A stretch of 52,937 bases of DNA from positions 1 through 52,937 of the IMG/VR virus record IMGVR_UViG_3300025652_000098, one strand, 5' to 3'. This document shows positions 26,929 to 36,095 of the stretch, piece after piece. This stretch comes from a virus. A program made the position numbers and the translations under genes. A model generated the notes under the pieces. It worked only from the letters and a program-made list of their open reading frames with translations. It did no database searches and was not told the origin of the DNA. Numbering within the stretch: the stretch's first letter is position 1; each line of letters begins with the position of its first letter.

Positions 26929-27276
26929 ATGGATGAGAGACTTGAAAAGGCTCTTGAGTTTGGTAACTATCGTCAAACACTCGCTAATCAAAAAAGAAAT
27001 ATTAAGGCTAGAATGGAGGTACTACAACTAGTACCTTATGAGGGCGGAACATTTTCTGCCACTCCGTTGCTAATCAGCTTTGTCGGAACACTGATGACCG
27101 CTAAAAAAACAACAGCTATTGTACTAGACATCAAAGAGAAACCTGTCAAGATTGCGGATCTCTCTGATTTTCTAGAGGTGCTAATCAGTTCTTATACGGA
27201 AGCATCAAACGAATTCAGCACACACATGGAAAAAATTAATAAAGCACGAAACATTAAGAAAATCATGGATTGGTAA
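26929..27276 (+). CDS. Small protein of unknown function
   Basis: A 115-residue protein that I do not recognise. The first 35 residues and the last 30 are charged and helical in appearance (ERLEKALEFGNYRQTLANQ; HMEKINKARNIKKIM), and the middle 'GGTFSATPLLISFVGTLMTA' is more hydrophobic, with a weak membrane-like stretch. It is the first gene after the sigma70-like promoter, with an AGGAG 7 nt before the ATG, so it should be strongly translated early. Its TAA overlaps the next ATG (TAATG), coupling it to the first glycosyltransferase-like gene. Confidence 0.65.
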   Translation: MDERLEKALEFGNYRQTLANQKRNIKARMEVLQLVPYEGGTFSATPLLISFVGTLMTAKKTTAIVLDIKEKPVKIADLSDFLEVLISSYTEASNEFSTHMEKINKARNIKKIMDW

Positions 27277-28178
27277 TGGACGAAGTAAAAAAAGAAGGCA
27301 CAGGTGTTTGTTTCTTTGCTTATAATAACGAAAAAATTGACTATATTAGATTAGCTCATATTGCCGCGGCATATGTTAAAAAAAGCATGAAGAACAACCG
27401 CACATGCCTTATCACCGATGAGGGAAGTCTTGGTTGGATCAAAGAGTCCATTGACGCAACATGGCATGATGAAGTTTTCGATCATGTTATTGTTACGCCT
27501 AGGCCAACAAATCATAACCCACGCAGACATCACGATAGCCCATGGACTGAGTTCAGCGCACCATTCTTCAATGATAACAAGAATGGAGTCGTTGACTACA
27601 CACCGTTCGAAAAGACATTGCTTGTAGATATCGATTACTTTATTCAGAATGATTTTTATGATTATATTTTTGATACCGATGTTCCTGTATCTATGCACAG
27701 GACTGCACGGTATCTAGAACACCAGGGACCTTATGCCAATGAGCGTGAACTAAATGAAGCAGGCATTCACCACTGGTGGAGCACTGTGGTTTATTTTGAT
27801 CAGAGCGAAGAAAGCAGAATATTCTTTGGCATATGGGAACATGTTAAGGAAAACTGGGACTATTATGCGTTACTTTATCAGTTTCCCCATGCTCTCTTTA
27901 GAACAGATTTTTGTGTTAGTGTCGCTGCCCACATGATGAATGGATTTAATAACGATACATTCGTGGATGACTTTATGGGTGTTGACTTAATCAATATGGA
28001 TCAAAAAGATGATCTGATTGAGGTAAAAGACATTGATGACCTGATACTGTTGGTACACAACAGAAGAGAACCATGGAAGAATATTCTGACTAGAATACAG
28101 AATACAAATATTCATCTGATGAATAAAATGTCGATTCAACGACAATCTGATGAATTAATCAAGCATTTGAGAACATAA
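27276..28178 (+). CDS. GT-A-like glycosyltransferase candidate
   Basis: About 300 residues. The visible signature is a hydrophobic strand ending in an Asp-x-Asp (KTLLVDIDYF; D118-I-D120), the metal/nucleotide-sugar site of GT-A folds, preceded by a Rossmann-like half (FFAYNNEKIDYIRLA near the start). Later 'WWSTVVYFDQSEES' and 'FRTDFCVSVAAHMMNG' fit the acceptor half of GT8-like proteins. The donor and acceptor are unknown. An upstream in-frame TTG at 27270 would add two residues; the ATG at 27276, overlapping the preceding stop, is more likely. It heads a run of three consecutive genes ending in another glycosyltransferase. Confidence 0.6.
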   Translation: MDEVKKEGTGVCFFAYNNEKIDYIRLAHIAAAYVKKSMKNNRTCLITDEGSLGWIKESIDATWHDEVFDHVIVTPRPTNHNPRRHHDSPWTEFSAPFFNDNKNGVVDYTPFEKTLLVDIDYFIQNDFYDYIFDTDVPVSMHRTARYLEHQGPYANERELNEAGIHHWWSTVVYFDQSEESRIFFGIWEHVKENWDYYALLYQFPHALFRTDFCVSVAAHMMNGFNNDTFVDDFMGVDLINMDQKDDLIEVKDIDDLILLVHNRREPWKNILTRIQNTNIHLMNKMSIQRQSDELIKHLRT

Positions 28179-28179
28179 C

Positions 28180-29106
28180 ATGACACATGATATTGATAAG
28201 AATTTTGTAAAAGATTCAGAAGATTCCACTAGAGGATTTGTAACGATTGGCATTGATACCGATACTGACCAGATCAAGTATAATTATTTACTAGCAACTA
28301 GTATAAAATTGTCTGATCCCAATGCTTCAGTATGCTTAATCGTAGACAAAAATAAGTCTGATCTTGTACCGAAAAAATATCTTCACATATTTGATTATAT
28401 TGCTGAACTGCCGTTTGGTAATACCGGTCATAGAGATGGGTTTCATGGTAGTAATTTATGGCAAATTATTCATTGTACTCCGTATGACGAAACGATTTAT
28501 GTGGACAACGATACATTATTTTTGAATGTTGATATAGACCTATTATGGGACAAATGTTCTTCTTATGATTTAGCAATGCCAAGCACTGCGTTGACATTTA
28601 GAAATCATAGATTTGATAAGAGACATATGTTCAATGTGGAAGAGACCTATGATCTTCCGACCTTGTTTAGCAACTTTATATATTTCAAAGGAGCAGCTCC
28701 TCTAGCATTAGAATGGTTCAAAATGGCGGATCCAGTATATCAGAACTGGAGAGATGCCTACAAGAATATATTTAAAGATATTAAGCCCTTATCATTTGAT
28801 AAGACAGTTATTGCTAATATAGTTACTTCCTTGTTGGATGTAGAAAAGGAAGTCTCTGTTGACCTATCTTTCTTTTATGATTTACAGAATACGGGCCAGA
28901 GACTCTGGTCAAATGATATACCAAGCAAATGGACTGATATGCTTAATCATTGGATTGTTGGCACTAAGGAAGTTATTATAGAGACTAGCGCCATCACTGG
29001 TGGAATAATTCATTATAGAGATGATTCATTTGCTACGAAAGGACTTATAGATGAATTCGTTAAACAATTTGATACGGAAGACAAGCGTAGAAAAATCGCC
29101 GACTAA
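28180..29106 (+). CDS. GT-A-like glycosyltransferase candidate
   Basis: A 308-residue protein. 'DETIYVDNDTLFL' gives a clear D109-N-D111 metal site at the end of a beta strand, and 'NYLLATSIKLSDPNASVCLI' supplies the preceding Rossmann strand and helix, as in GT8/GT-A enzymes. 'HGSNLWQIIHCTPY' precedes the Asp motif, as in glycogenin-type proteins. It follows the previous gene by one base. The donor sugar cannot be predicted. Paired with the gene before it, it suggests sequential sugar additions. Confidence 0.65.
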   Translation: MTHDIDKNFVKDSEDSTRGFVTIGIDTDTDQIKYNYLLATSIKLSDPNASVCLIVDKNKSDLVPKKYLHIFDYIAELPFGNTGHRDGFHGSNLWQIIHCTPYDETIYVDNDTLFLNVDIDLLWDKCSSYDLAMPSTALTFRNHRFDKRHMFNVEETYDLPTLFSNFIYFKGAAPLALEWFKMADPVYQNWRDAYKNIFKDIKPLSFDKTVIANIVTSLLDVEKEVSVDLSFFYDLQNTGQRLWSNDIPSKWTDMLNHWIVGTKEVIIETSAITGGIIHYRDDSFATKGLIDEFVKQFDTEDKRRKIAD

Positions 29107-30064
29107 GTTCTTTGTTCATTATGACGAATGGACCGGCAATATCTTAAATATTTCGACTAAGTTAGCCGAGACCAACCACTCCATGATACGCACGGAATCA
29201 TCGATTGCGCGTGATATTCTTAAAGGAAAAATTAGTAAGAAGTCATTCGTTGTCGCGGAGTTTTCTGGTGTAAAACAGATAGTCTCCAGAAATGAAGTAT
29301 TGGCAATCAAAAAACAAGAAAATATACTGACAAAAATACCACAACGGGGCATGTCGTTCTCTGCTGATATTAATCTTGTACTATACAAACAAGATTGGAT
29401 GCTGGAAATAAACTTGAATCAGGACACTATGCAGTCATTGACTGGCGGTAAACATCATTCGGCAAATATTGACAAGAGTATGATAAATGGACATGATAAT
29501 GTTGTGTTATATTGTATTGAACACAACCGTCCATTTAATCTGTTTGAAAAAATAGAAATTGATCCTGTCGATCTTGTGAATAACGGATACATGTTGGTTG
29601 ACTTGAATCATCTACGAAACAAGGTAGCTATTGCTGACTTAGAATTCTTAACAAAGCGAATTTTTAAAAATTATAACTTGAAAATTAAAGATAAGTATGT
29701 TAGTATTGATTATCACTCACGCACAAGCCAACGTAGAGGTTATACCACGATAACATCAGACGAAAAACAATCAACCAATTTCATCATTAGTCCTAGTACT
29801 AATGGATGGATTATTAAAAGTAATTTCGATGATCCTCTAGAACACAAAATATATAGAGATATTAAAATATTTTTAGTAGATGGTGGACCGTTTGGATTAG
29901 TTGATAAAATAGTGTTGCCGCACAATAAAATAGGCCAACATAGAGAAATATTAGTAAGCACCAAAGTTGATCCTAGAGACTGTTTTATGCTTATGCCCGC
30001 AGAAAATAAGAATATTACATTTAGATATGAGGAAATAAAATATGCCAAACCTGGTAAGTATTAA
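29051..30064 (+). CDS. Hypothetical protein in the glycosyltransferase run
   Basis: A 337-residue protein with no family that I recognise. It begins inside the previous gene (56-nt overlap from the ATG at 29051; an in-frame TTG at 29069 would shorten the overlap). No strong ribosome-binding site precedes either, so the start is uncertain, and residues 16-22 (SPTKFFV) mark the point where the overlap ends. The sequence is mixed alpha/beta with many charged residues, and no catalytic motif or membrane segment is obvious. The next gene starts 23 nt before its end, so it belongs to the same operon. Confidence 0.6.
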   Translation: MNSLNNLIRKTSVEKSPTKFFVHYDEWTGNILNISTKLAETNHSMIRTESSIARDILKGKISKKSFVVAEFSGVKQIVSRNEVLAIKKQENILTKIPQRGMSFSADINLVLYKQDWMLEINLNQDTMQSLTGGKHHSANIDKSMINGHDNVVLYCIEHNRPFNLFEKIEIDPVDLVNNGYMLVDLNHLRNKVAIADLEFLTKRIFKNYNLKIKDKYVSIDYHSRTSQRRGYTTITSDEKQSTNFIISPSTNGWIIKSNFDDPLEHKIYRDIKIFLVDGGPFGLVDKIVLPHNKIGQHREILVSTKVDPRDCFMLMPAENKNITFRYEEIKYAKPGKY

Positions 30065-31025
30065 CGAATTCGATATTATTTACATTAGCTATGATGAGCC
30101 GAACGCAGAAGAAAACTGGGCTGATCTACAAGATAAATGTCCATGGGCTAAGCGCAGCCATGGAGTATGGGGCAGTGATGCCGCACACAAAGCAGCAGCC
30201 GCTATTAGTGAAACAGAGCGATTTGTCACGATTGACGCAGACAATATTGTCAATGAAGATTTTTTTAATATCGAACTAGATATGGATAGAATCGCAGGAG
30301 ATGATGTTATTAGCTTTGCTGCTAAGAATAAAATAAACGGTCTAGTGTATGGCAATGGCGGCATCAAAATGTGGCCAGTTGACGTTGTTAATCGTATGCG
30401 CACTCATGAAGCAGCAGCAGAAAATGATAAACGAGCACAGGTAGACTTTTGCTGGAATATCAACTATGTACAAATGAATAACTGGTACAGCTGGGTTCAC
30501 AATCACGGTAGTCCACTCCAAGCATGGCGCGCTGGCTTTCGTGAAGGCGTTAAGATGGGATTAGAGAACGGCGATGTCGTTGATCCTGCGAAGATCAAGC
30601 AGATTCATAACGAGAACTATCGTAGGCTTATGGTGTGGATGACAGTTGGCGAAGATGTGACCAATGGACTATGGGCAATATATGGTGCTCGTCTTGGTTG
30701 TTATATGACAAATGTACAGCGCACAGACTGGGACTGGAAAAATGTTCGGGACTTTGATTGGTTGACAAACTACTTTAACACCGAACTGGCTCCTCAGTTT
30801 GAAGATGGCAACGAACTATGCCCGCGAACTGGTTATAGCTGGAACATTGATAAACTTAAAGCAAGTACTGTTGATTTGGGTGACAAACTCCGTGGCACAT
30901 TGGACTTAGAAATCGCAGACATCGGTGCTAGTGGCAGTAGATTCTTTAAAACAGTCTATCGCAACCCTAGCAGGCTTGGACCACAAGTAACAGAAGATCG
31001 TGTAATCAATAGTATTGAAGGATAA
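30042..31025 (+). CDS. Glycosyltransferase-like protein, paralogue of the gene at 49114
   Basis: A 327-residue protein. The N-terminus (FDIIYISYDEPNAEENW, then 'SDAAHKAAAAISETERFVTI' and 'DADNIV') has a GT-A-like strand-helix layout with D65-A-D67 as a possible metal site. 'INGLVYGNGGIKMWP' and 'SPLQAWRAGFREGVKMG' recur in altered form in the gene at 49114 (VNDLVYGYGGAKLFP; 'PFETWKSAFREC'), so the two are paralogues. I know this family as a common protein of marine myoviruses; its function has not been shown. A GAGGA lies upstream of the ATG. It sits four bases before the first radical SAM gene. Confidence 0.65.
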   Translation: MPNLVSINEFDIIYISYDEPNAEENWADLQDKCPWAKRSHGVWGSDAAHKAAAAISETERFVTIDADNIVNEDFFNIELDMDRIAGDDVISFAAKNKINGLVYGNGGIKMWPVDVVNRMRTHEAAAENDKRAQVDFCWNINYVQMNNWYSWVHNHGSPLQAWRAGFREGVKMGLENGDVVDPAKIKQIHNENYRRLMVWMTVGEDVTNGLWAIYGARLGCYMTNVQRTDWDWKNVRDFDWLTNYFNTELAPQFEDGNELCPRTGYSWNIDKLKASTVDLGDKLRGTLDLEIADIGASGSRFFKTVYRNPSRLGPQVTEDRVINSIEG

Positions 31026-31028
31026 ATC

Positions 31029-32597
31029 ATGTCGAACTACGATGATGACGCACGAGATACTCGTGACAAACTGAACTCCTTGTCATCATCCATGTGTATG
31101 GCAAAGTGGTTACAGGTTAGTTTGCATTTGCCACAAGGCAGAACACATAGTTGTTATCATCCGCCAACTCATCCTATTCCACTGGATGAACTCAAGGCAA
31201 ACCCGAACGCTCTTCATAACACCAAGTTCAAGCTAAACGAGCGTAAGCAAATGAAGAACGGCGAACGACCAAGTGGGTGTCAGTACTGCTGGAACGTAGA
31301 AGACGCCAAGGATGCTCCAAAAGAAGGTAGACTTAGTGATAGACACTATCGTTCAAGTGAGTGGTGGGTTAAAGACGCATGGGAAGAGGTAGTTAAACAG
31401 CCCTGGGATCATGATATTAAACCGCGTTACGTTGAGGTAAATTTCAATCAAGCATGTAACCTAAAGTGTAGTTATTGTAGTCCCCACTTGAGCACTGCTT
31501 GGGAAGACGACATTAATGAACACGGCGGCTTCCGATTTGCGGATGGCGGTGGACATAACGATATTGATTACTTGCGTGATACCGGCATGATGCCACTTGA
31601 GGTAGCACGAAAGGATAATCCATATATCGACGCATTCTGGAAATGGTTCCCTGATACATACAAAGACTTGAAAGTATTTCGTATGACCGGTGGTGAGCCG
31701 TTGATGGACAAGAATACATTTAAGGTTCTTGATTACGTCAATGAGAATCCTAACTCATCTATCGATCTGAGTATTACTTCTAATATGTCACCACCAACTC
31801 CTGCTTTAATGGATCGTTTCATCGAAAAGTTAAAAAAGATTGAAGAGGTAAGAGTATGGGAAGATACAACACGTATCAATCCTCACACTGGCAACAACTG
31901 GTATGTATCCCCAGCATGTAAACATTTTTCATTATTTGTGAGTGTTGACGGCGTAGGCAAGCAGGCGGAATATATGCGAGACGGATTAGACTTTGATACA
32001 ATGTACGAGAATTGTCGCAGAGTTCTTAGAGAAACAAACGGTACTGAGATATCATTCATCAATACGTTCAATTTGTTGAGTATTCCAAACCTGCGTGGAT
32101 TCTTAGACATGATACTAGCACTGCGTGAAGAATTTGGATATGAAAATCAGGAAGATATTATTATCACTCCGCCTGATCATAATGGGTTCAAGCATCCGGA
32201 GTTTGTTCGCAAGAAGCGTCAGCGCATATGGTTTGATATTCCTTATCTTCATTTTCCAGACTGGATGACTATTCAGTTGGCTTCACCCGAGATGTTGGAG
32301 ATAATCGAAGATAATATCGAGTATATGAAAGCAAATATTCTACCAGATGATCTATACGGTCGCAAGTATACGGGCTTCAAAAACTACGAGGTACTGAAAC
32401 TGGAACGAGATTTAGCATGGGCTAAAGAAGGACTAAATATAAGTGAGACAGAATTAAGTAACAAGTTAATTCGGTTCTACGAATATTTCACACAATATGA
32501 TAAACGCAGAAATTTAAATTTTCTAGAAACATTTCCAGAGATGGCAGATTTCTGGAATAAAGCCAAAGAAGAGAAAGAGGCAAAATATGGGTCGTAA
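31029..32597 (+). CDS. Radical SAM protein 1 with N-terminal Cys/His (twitch-like) segment
   Basis: A 522-residue protein. The radical SAM motif is C143-x3-C147-x2-C150 (QACNLKCSYC), followed by TGGEP at about 220-224, which binds S-adenosylmethionine. Before the core lies a Cys-bearing segment: MCMAKW, 'GRTHSCYHPP', and 'GERPSGCQYCW', the layout of proteins with an N-terminal 'twitch' auxiliary-cluster region. It is closest in this window to the next gene, with which it shares the CYHPP/CHHPP form. Radical SAM enzymes reduce SAM to a 5'-deoxyadenosyl radical and abstract hydrogen from a substrate; the substrate here is unknown. Confidence 0.85.
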   Translation: MSNYDDDARDTRDKLNSLSSSMCMAKWLQVSLHLPQGRTHSCYHPPTHPIPLDELKANPNALHNTKFKLNERKQMKNGERPSGCQYCWNVEDAKDAPKEGRLSDRHYRSSEWWVKDAWEEVVKQPWDHDIKPRYVEVNFNQACNLKCSYCSPHLSTAWEDDINEHGGFRFADGGGHNDIDYLRDTGMMPLEVARKDNPYIDAFWKWFPDTYKDLKVFRMTGGEPLMDKNTFKVLDYVNENPNSSIDLSITSNMSPPTPALMDRFIEKLKKIEEVRVWEDTTRINPHTGNNWYVSPACKHFSLFVSVDGVGKQAEYMRDGLDFDTMYENCRRVLRETNGTEISFINTFNLLSIPNLRGFLDMILALREEFGYENQEDIIITPPDHNGFKHPEFVRKKRQRIWFDIPYLHFPDWMTIQLASPEMLEIIEDNIEYMKANILPDDLYGRKYTGFKNYEVLKLERDLAWAKEGLNISETELSNKLIRFYEYFTQYDKRRNLNFLETFPEMADFWNKAKEEKEAKYGS

Positions 32598-34137
32598 GCA
32601 CTCTGAAGGCGAAACCCTTCACAAATACAAAGAACGCATGATTGACAGTGTTAGTAAAAGTTACTGTGCCGCTAAATGGTATAACGCAACGATTTGGTTG
32701 GGACATGGACAAACGACTAGTTGCCATCACCCACCCGGACATTGGATTCCTTTGGATGAACTTAAAGACAACTACACTGCTATCCATAATACATCACACA
32801 AGAAAAAAATGCGAAAAATGATGCAAGAAGGCGAGAGACCTGCTGAGTGTGAATACTGTTGGAAAATAGAAGACCTTGGCAAAGATCACATCAGTGACCG
32901 TGTCTTTAAGACTGAAATTTTCAAAGACGAGGACGTAGCAGCTAGCGCAACTGCCGACTGGCAAGAAGATACCATGTTGCGTACACTTGAAATTTCGTTT
33001 GATCGTGCTTGTAACTTAAAATGCAGTTACTGTAACCCCGCATTCTCTACAGCATGGGTCAAGGATATTAATGACTACGGCGCTTATCAAAATATTCAAA
33101 GTGACGGTCGTGGACACTTTATGGACACTGCTCCATGGGCAGAATCGGCAACAAAGAAGGCCGAGGATAATCCTTATATACAAGCGTTTCACAAATGGTG
33201 GGAAAATGGACTTGCTGACAATTTAGAAGAGATCCGTATTACTGGTGGTGAACCTATTATGCACTCCGGAACATGGAAACTATTTGACTGGTTTAAGCAG
33301 AATCCAACTCGCGGCAGACAGATGCGTTTCGCTATCAACTCTAATCTATCGCCAGAAACCCCCAAGGTACTAGACAAGTTGATTGAGAAGTCGTGGCATG
33401 TTCCTAACTTTGAAATTTATACTAGTATGGAAGCAACAAAGGACCAAGCAGAATACATTCGTGATGGTCTTGATTATGGTAAATGGATGGATAGTATTCA
33501 TCGTGTTCTTCGTGAATCTAACGTAGCTAAGTTACACATGATGATGACAATCAATTCGTTGTGCTTAACAACTATCACTGATTTCATGGACGAAATGCTA
33601 GACTTGCGTGAAGAGTATAAGAATAGAGCGCCAACAATGACACTAAACATTCTACGTTTCCCGTCATTTCAAAGTGCTGCTATTTTGCCTGAACATATCA
33701 AGACATTTTATAAAGATAAACTAGAAGCATGGTTTAATAGTGAACGTCCACAAAAAATGTTAACAGAGGGCGAAATCGCAAGTATTCAACGATTGATTGA
33801 TTATATTGATATTGTTAAAACTCCACACAAGAACACAGCGAATCAAGACAAGCTGTACAATGACTTCAAAGCATTCTTTGTACAATATGATATTCGTCGT
33901 AGTAAAAACTTTTCGGCTACTTTTCCTGGTCTATTGTCAGAATGGTTTGATAGTATCGAAGCAGAAACTCCGTCGGTAGAGCAGATTCTTGGTAAAGAAC
34001 TTGTATTCACCAATTCAGATCGTACCGGAGACCCTGCTACTATTGAATCATATGATGGTGGCGACGACGAACATGAAGCTGTTGGCGGCTGGGATACCGA
34101 GACTGATGCCCTTGGTGGCGTAGTGGTAGAGGATTAA
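32587..34137 (+). CDS. Radical SAM protein 2 (same subtype as protein 1)
   Basis: A 516-residue protein. C142-x3-C146-x2-C149 (RACNLKCSYC) and TGGEP near 219-223 form the SAM-binding core. The N-terminal Cys segment matches protein 1: CAAKW, 'GQTTSCHHPPGHWIPLDELK', and 'ECEYCW'. The C-terminal 50 residues are acidic, including GGDDEHEA and TDALGG, and lack a known motif. The gene overlaps protein 1 by 11 nt, and the two are probably co-translated. A recent duplication is plausible from the shared order of motifs, but the proteins are well diverged. Confidence 0.85.
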   Translation: MGRKHSEGETLHKYKERMIDSVSKSYCAAKWYNATIWLGHGQTTSCHHPPGHWIPLDELKDNYTAIHNTSHKKKMRKMMQEGERPAECEYCWKIEDLGKDHISDRVFKTEIFKDEDVAASATADWQEDTMLRTLEISFDRACNLKCSYCNPAFSTAWVKDINDYGAYQNIQSDGRGHFMDTAPWAESATKKAEDNPYIQAFHKWWENGLADNLEEIRITGGEPIMHSGTWKLFDWFKQNPTRGRQMRFAINSNLSPETPKVLDKLIEKSWHVPNFEIYTSMEATKDQAEYIRDGLDYGKWMDSIHRVLRESNVAKLHMMMTINSLCLTTITDFMDEMLDLREEYKNRAPTMTLNILRFPSFQSAAILPEHIKTFYKDKLEAWFNSERPQKMLTEGEIASIQRLIDYIDIVKTPHKNTANQDKLYNDFKAFFVQYDIRRSKNFSATFPGLLSEWFDSIEAETPSVEQILGKELVFTNSDRTGDPATIESYDGGDDEHEAVGGWDTETDALGGVVVED

Positions 34138-34916
34138 TGTATGATACTCTGTGGATAGGCTGTAGTCACAGTTCTGGGTTATACGATTATAAGAATCGTA
34201 TAATCGACTCACGATGTGGTATCGCATCTCGTATCGCGGATCATTATAAGCAATCGTGGAAAATATTATCATTTCCCGGCGATGGCAATCACACCTTTAT
34301 GGAAATTGTAAAGACACTAGATGATCTGGACGAGCTTAAAAAATTTAAGAACATAATAGTGCAGCAAACATATGAGCCTAGGCTTAACTTTTATGAACAG
34401 GCAGCCCACCAGGACCGCATGACAGCAGTAATAGATTTCATACAATCTGATAACCATGAGAAGAACGATGTATTGAATGCCGCCATCCGCGGGCATGATA
34501 AGAAAGTTTTTTCTTTAATTGCCCGTGAATTATTTACCCAACATGGCTGGAAGTTTACTAAGGAAAATATTAACTTTATTGATGTAATACGACACATCGT
34601 AGACAATATAGACCCACGCAATAGTTCATTGCCACATGGTTCTATTTGGACTAAAGCAGCGATAGATTATATTGAACTCGTTTCTGAAAAGAATGGATGT
34701 AATTTTTATACATTTAAATGGGTGGGTAGCTACTGTACACAGTCTGATCCTGGTGTCACTGGATTATTCAAAGGCAATCAAGATTTACTCCAATTAATTA
34801 AAGAAGCAAATCTACAATCTGAGCTTAGTAAATTGGGGTGTCACCCCACAGAAAAAATAATTCAGTTCGCATTAGATATTTTAGTAAGGGAGTTAGACGA
34901 AATTGGGTACAAATAA
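34137..34916 (+). CDS. SGNH/GDSL-like hydrolase candidate
   Basis: A 259-residue protein. The opening 'TLWIGCSHSSG' resembles SGNH block I (the GDS/GCS turn with the nucleophilic Ser), 'FPGDGNHT' could supply the Gly/Asn of blocks II-III, and near the end 'LGCHPTEK' (H236) resembles the catalytic His block. The family removes acyl groups from sugars or lipids. A second protein of this kind (50984) occurs later in the cluster. The start overlaps the preceding TAA (TAATG). The catalytic Asp is not obvious, so this is a tentative call. Confidence 0.5.
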   Translation: MYDTLWIGCSHSSGLYDYKNRIIDSRCGIASRIADHYKQSWKILSFPGDGNHTFMEIVKTLDDLDELKKFKNIIVQQTYEPRLNFYEQAAHQDRMTAVIDFIQSDNHEKNDVLNAAIRGHDKKVFSLIARELFTQHGWKFTKENINFIDVIRHIVDNIDPRNSSLPHGSIWTKAAIDYIELVSEKNGCNFYTFKWVGSYCTQSDPGVTGLFKGNQDLLQLIKEANLQSELSKLGCHPTEKIIQFALDILVRELDEIGYK

Positions 34917-36090
34917 TAAAGCATTCTGTATTGCACCGTGGATGCATATGCACGTTGAGCCAGACGGTGATGTGCAGCTATGTTGTGCTTCTAACTGGAA
35001 GCATGAGCATCAGCGCAGCTTGGGCAATCTTAACGAACAGTCACCTGAAGAGATTTGGAATAGCAGTCAATATAAAATGATTCGCAAGAATATGTTGGCA
35101 GGCAAAGAAATGCCACAATATTGCTCACCGTGTTATACCAGAGAAGACGGCGGAATAAATCAGACTGAGCGCCAACGACTCAATGAAGAATTCAAAGATA
35201 CATTTTCTCTTGTAGACACTACACTAGAGGATGGTACGTTAGAAACACTCAAGTTGAAATATCTTGATATACGATTTAACAATTTGTGTAACTTAAAGTG
35301 TAGGACGTGTGGACCGGACTGGAGCACTAGTTGGGCTAACGAGCTGGGCATTAAAAAGCCATTATTGTACAATAATACATGGCGCAAATTATTGCCCTAC
35401 TTAGATCAACTAGAAAAGGTATACTTTGCTGGCGGCGAGCCGTTGATGACAATGGAACACTATGACTTCATAGAACAGTTAGTTGAAGTTAATCCAGATA
35501 TTGAATTACTATATACTAGCAATTTCAGCAGACTATCACTTAAAAATCGGCACGTACTGGACTATTGGCCTAAATTTAGAAAAGTAAATGCAATTGCGAG
35601 TATTGATCATTATGGTGAATATTCATCATATGTTAGGACCAATAGTGATTATCAAGTTATACTGGATAACTTACAATATATCAGAGACGCTGGTCATAGT
35701 AATATCCATCCTGCCGTAACTAGCGTATATTCAATATATAACGCAACTAAGTTGGGAGACTTTATTATTCGGCTGTTCGAAGATGGAGCAATCGAGAATA
35801 TGAATCAGATTGTATTCAATATTCTCGTGAATCCTGATTATCAAATGGCAACTATTATGCCAGATCGGGCACTAGAAACTGCAATTGAGAATACGCAAAA
35901 AGGGATTGATTATCTATTGGCGCGTGGCGAAGATCCGCAGAAGTTACAGAGTGCTATCGGGTGGTTGACAAACAATCATAAATATGACGAGACTAAGTTT
36001 GATAAATTTGTTAAGTATAACATGGCATTAGACAAAATACGAAATTCAGACTTCGGCCATATGTACCCAGAATATACAGGAGTGGCATAA
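34903..36090 (+). CDS. Radical SAM protein 3 with N-terminal twitch-like Cys motif
   Basis: A 395-residue protein starting with TTG at 34903, with AAGGGAG about 10 nt upstream and a 14-nt overlap with the previous gene. The N-terminus has 'FCIAPWMHMHVEPDGDVQLCC' split by short gaps and later CSPCY, the four-Cys pattern of an auxiliary cluster. The core is C129-x3-C133-x2-C136 (NLCNLKCRTC) and AGGEP near 176-180. It is most like protein 5 in this window (AFC/TFC.LPWIHMH). A decayed copy of the end of this subtype lies at 39805-39945. The substrate is unknown. Confidence 0.85.
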   Translation: MGTNNKAFCIAPWMHMHVEPDGDVQLCCASNWKHEHQRSLGNLNEQSPEEIWNSSQYKMIRKNMLAGKEMPQYCSPCYTREDGGINQTERQRLNEEFKDTFSLVDTTLEDGTLETLKLKYLDIRFNNLCNLKCRTCGPDWSTSWANELGIKKPLLYNNTWRKLLPYLDQLEKVYFAGGEPLMTMEHYDFIEQLVEVNPDIELLYTSNFSRLSLKNRHVLDYWPKFRKVNAIASIDHYGEYSSYVRTNSDYQVILDNLQYIRDAGHSNIHPAVTSVYSIYNATKLGDFIIRLFEDGAIENMNQIVFNILVNPDYQMATIMPDRALETAIENTQKGIDYLLARGEDPQKLQSAIGWLTNNHKYDETKFDKFVKYNMALDKIRNSDFGHMYPEYTGVA

Positions 36091-36095
36091 ACAAG

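Noticed and set aside
26929-27276. gp33 (late-transcription coactivator) identity for the 115-residue gene
   Set aside because: Length is similar to T4 gp33, but no sequence resemblance could be seen.
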